64,000 nt of DNA from JAFAXD01 sp963816775 (GTDB taxonomy: Bacteria; Pseudomonadota; Alphaproteobacteria; Rhizobiales; Xanthobacteraceae): the NCBI GenBank assembly GCA_963816775.1, contig CAWFLX010000044.1, positions 1 through 64,000 on the forward strand, read 5' to 3'. The notes beneath the pieces are model-generated. The model saw only the letters and a list, made by a program, of their open reading frames with translations. It had not been told where the DNA came from and made no database searches. A program made the position numbers and the translations under genes. This document shows, one piece after another, positions 61,721-64,000 of this stretch; the first letter of the stretch is position 1, and the number at the start of each line of letters is the position of its first letter.

Positions 61721-62740
61721 CTATTTGGACTTTGATTGCTCGGCACGCAGGCGACGGTCCTCGGTCTCGATTGGGCCAAACGGTCCGTATTTGTGCTGCG
61801 TCTCCGAAAACCCGTCCGCGTAGGGACCATAGGGGGCGTCGGCCGGCTTGGTCAGCCGGTCCGGGAAATCAGCCGCGAGATCCGCTTTACGCGGCCGCGG
61901 TTGCGACACCACATAGGCCCCGGCGTCCCAGGCGTCGTCTTGCGACACGAGCGGTTGTGACCAATTGGCCCCGTTCGGCATGTTGGAGTGGACGAAGTTA
62001 GCGATCGTGATCAACCGGGCCATGCCGGCGCCGTCGTTGAAACTATCTGAGCCCCACAGTGGCGGCACCAGATAGCCCAGCGCGTCGGAAGCAGTCGCGT
62101 TCCGCACGCCTGCCCCGTCGGTGCCATGGCATTCCGAAGCACACGTGCGGTTGAAGACGCGCTGCCCGCGCTCCGGATCGGCGGCGCGGCTCAACAGCGG
62201 CATCGAACCAGCGCCTTGCCCGATCACGTCGGCGTCCACGCTGATCCCGGTCGAGAGCACCTTGAGATAGGTCGCGAACGCCGCGAGCTCGCGCGAATCC
62301 GCGGGCAGCGCGCGCCCGTTCATGCTCCGCACCATGCAGTTGTTGACCCGATCTTCGATGGTCGCCTCGCGGCCGGTGCGTTTGCTGTAGGCCGGATAGT
62401 CCGCATACGCGCCCACCAGGAGCAGGCCGAATTTCTTCAAACCGGCGTCGAGGTGGCAGCTTGCGCACGCAAGATTGTTGCCGGCAAAGCGCTTTTCGGG
62501 GTCGCGCACATTGGGCCCGATATGCGCATAGGTCGCCGCTATCAGCGAGCGCCCATAGCGCGCCAGGCGGCCCTGTTCATTGTCGGGGAGTTGATCGACG
62601 CTCGGAATGTTCCAGGTCACCACGGGCGCGCGCGGCCGCGGTGGCGCCGTCTGGCCGAATGCGATTGCGACCGTAAAGGCCGCCGCGATCGGCAGGCCCA
62701 GCAGAACTGCGGTTCTTGTCGGTGGTCCAATCGTTGCCAT
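61721..62740 (-). CDS. Diheme cytochrome c, SoxA/TsdA-like, with one CXXXCH site
   Basis: The 339-residue protein has a signal anchor or signal peptide (AVLLGLPIAAAFTVAIAFGQ). It has two heme c sites: a normal CASCH at 92-96 in NNLACASCHLDAGL, and CASECH at 200-205 in NRTCASECHGTDGAG, which has three instead of two residues between the cysteines. VNNCMVRSMNGRALP after the first site is typical of SoxA/TsdA-like cytochromes. Thiosulfate oxidation is possible but no other sox gene is in the window. I chose ATG 62740. It is divergent from the glutamate dehydrogenase gene. Confidence 0.8.
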   Translation of the reverse strand: MATIGPPTRTAVLLGLPIAAAFTVAIAFGQTAPPRPRAPVVTWNIPSVDQLPDNEQGRLARYGRSLIAATYAHIGPNVRDPEKRFAGNNLACASCHLDAGLKKFGLLLVGAYADYPAYSKRTGREATIEDRVNNCMVRSMNGRALPADSRELAAFATYLKVLSTGISVDADVIGQGAGSMPLLSRAADPERGQRVFNRTCASECHGTDGAGVRNATASDALGYLVPPLWGSDSFNDGAGMARLITIANFVHSNMPNGANWSQPLVSQDDAWDAGAYVVSQPRPRKADLAADFPDRLTKPADAPYGPYADGFSETQHKYGPFGPIETEDRRLRAEQSKSK

Positions 62741-62837
62741 AATGCGCTCCCCTTGCGCCCTTATAAGGCCAAGGCAGTGTTTCGGAAAATGCGACAGCAG
62801 CCGATTGCGGCCGGGGCGGGAATCATACGGAGCATCT

Positions 62838-64000
62838 ATGATTGATGGTTCCGCCGATCGCAAATCCATAACTGGCTCGGACGACCAAATGGTCGCCCTC
62901 CTCGACGAACTCGGCGGCCAGGAAGAATTCGCGGCGGCGCTGTTCGGCGGCGTCGCCCCCGAAGACCTGGCGCGCTATCAGCCGTCCGAACTGGCGGCAC
63001 TCGCGGCATCGGCGTGGGTATTCCTGTCACGGCGTACCGCCGGCGAGCCCAAGATCCGTATCAGCGATCCGCAGCTGCCTCGACGTGACGGCGGCAAACC
63101 GATCTCCGTCGTTGAGATCGTCAACGACGACATGCCGTTTCTCGTTGACTCGGTGTTGGCCGCGCTCGCCGAACGTAAGATCGATGTCCTTCTGGTGGCG
63201 CACCCCGTCATCAATGTGACCCGCGACGCCGACGGTCGCCTGCTGGCATTTCGGGCCCACGCGCCGCTCAAGGCACGCGAGAGTTTCATTCACCTCCACG
63301 TCGAGCGCATCGCCGAGGAGCGCGAACGCGACGAGATCATCGCGGCGCTGGGCGAAGTCCTCGCCGAGGTTCGCCGCGCTGTCATGGACTGGAAGCCGAT
63401 GCTGGCGCGCACCGGCGATCTGATTGCCGATCTCAAGCGCAACCCGCCGGCGTTGCCGCCCGAGGAGATTTCGGAGGCCGTCGCATTTCTCGAGTGGCTG
63501 ATCGCCGACAATTTCACCTTCCTGGGCATGCGCGAATATCTGCTCACCGGCGATCAGCAGTTCGAGCCGGTGCACGAGAGCGACCTCGGCGTGCTGCGGC
63601 ACCGGGCGATGCGCGTGCTGCATCGAGGCCACGAGTTGATCGCGGTCACGCCCGAAATCCTGGCGTTTCTGCAGGAACCCAAGGCGCTCATCATCACCAA
63701 GTCCAACGTACGTTCGCACGTGCACCGTCAGGTCTACATGGATTACGTCGGCGTGAAGCGGCACGACGCGCAGGGTCGCCTGATCGGCGAATCCCGCATC
63801 ATCGGCCTGTTCACGTCGACCGCCTACACGCGCTCGGCCCGCAGCATCCCGTACCTGCGTCGCAAGCTCGAGGCAGTGGTCCACCGCGCGGGCTTTTCGC
63901 CCGAGGGCCATTCCTCCAAGGCCCTGGTGAACGTGCTGGAAACCTATCCGCGCGACGAGTTGTTCCAGATCGACGAGCAGCAGCTCTATGAATTCGCGCT
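62838..64000 (+). CDS. NAD-specific glutamate dehydrogenase, large (180 kDa) type, 5' part only
   Basis: The frame is open from ATG 62838 to the right edge, 387 codons. The sequence matches the N-terminal regulatory region of the roughly 1600-residue bacterial NAD-GDH: VVEIVNDDMPFLVDSVLAAL, HPVINVTRDADG, ESFIHLHVERI, FLEWLIADNFTFLGMREY, and GLFTSTAYTRSARSIPYLRR. The catalytic domain lies outside the window. The enzyme deaminates glutamate to 2-oxoglutarate for catabolism. A weak GGAGC precedes the ATG. Confidence 0.93.
   Translation, partial: MIDGSADRKSITGSDDQMVALLDELGGQEEFAAALFGGVAPEDLARYQPSELAALAASAWVFLSRRTAGEPKIRISDPQLPRRDGGKPISVVEIVNDDMPFLVDSVLAALAERKIDVLLVAHPVINVTRDADGRLLAFRAHAPLKARESFIHLHVERIAEERERDEIIAALGEVLAEVRRAVMDWKPMLARTGDLIADLKRNPPALPPEEISEAVAFLEWLIADNFTFLGMREYLLTGDQQFEPVHESDLGVLRHRAMRVLHRGHELIAVTPEILAFLQEPKALIITKSNVRSHVHRQVYMDYVGVKRHDAQGRLIGESRIIGLFTSTAYTRSARSIPYLRRKLEAVVHRAGFSPEGHSSKALVNVLETYPRDELFQIDEQQLYEFA

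Overview
The window is about 64 kb of GC-rich bacterial chromosome. It comes from an alphaproteobacterium of the order Hyphomicrobiales (Rhizobiales), most likely the Bradyrhizobium/Xanthobacteraceae side. I base that on gene order: hslVU-smr-mltA-timA-secB-dnaQ-coaE-maf-ppsR, then an origin-like gap, then hemE-hemJ-rho, mnmE-mnmG-rsmG-parA-parB, holA-lptE-leuS, and the xth-lolA-ftsK-aminotransferase-amtB-glnK block. The genus is an inference; no rRNA gene lies in the window. Nearly all of it is dense housekeeping sequence. I see no prophage, transposase, CRISPR array or defence island.

Layout. 1-8.8 kb: a partial lipase-like gene, comM, an OlsB-like acyltransferase, and a leftward histidine cluster (hisB, a DUF2628 gene, hisH, hisA, hisF, hisE) followed by coaA. 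8.9-17.1 kb: hslVU, envelope genes (smr, mltA, a Tim44-domain gene), secB, then leftward dnaQ-coaE-maf-ppsR. 17.1-17.46 kb: a probable chromosomal origin with several DnaA-box-like 9-mers, an AT-rich stretch and two GANTC sites. 17.5-29 kb: hemE-hemJ, rho with a foldable leader, mnmE-mnmG-rsmG-parA-parB, and two perfect parS sites, one of them inside rsmG. 29-44 kb: holA, lptE, leuS, a DUF2171 gene, an MFS transporter, an ada-oxygenase repair pair (the oxygenase appears frameshifted), yggS, an L,D-transpeptidase, a response regulator beside a bare cyclic-nucleotide-binding protein, a GMC oxidoreductase, xth and two tandem lolA-like genes. 44-57 kb: ftsK, an aminotransferase, amtB with two PII genes, tesB, a UbiH-type hydroxylase, pyrE, a GST, a Trm112-like protein, a LON-domain protein, a thioredoxin-TPR protein and a ProX-type editing protein. 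57-64 kb: tRNA-Gly(GCC), ggt, an AhpD-like protein, an AraC regulator with a VOC protein, a diheme cytochrome c with an atypical CXXXCH motif, and the 5' part of a large NAD-glutamate dehydrogenase.

The least explained material lies between genes. Two unrelated families of palindromic repeats are scattered over the window. Both are built as two hairpins in tandem joined by about 12-13 nt. One family ends in CTAGTG/CACTAG, the other in TAGAGC(ATGATC). In three places the terminal TAG of an element is exactly the stop codon of the neighbouring gene. Two leaders, upstream of rho and of a lolA-like gene, can form mutually exclusive stems. These repeats and leaders are the best candidates for undescribed biology here; the protein-coding content is mostly familiar.
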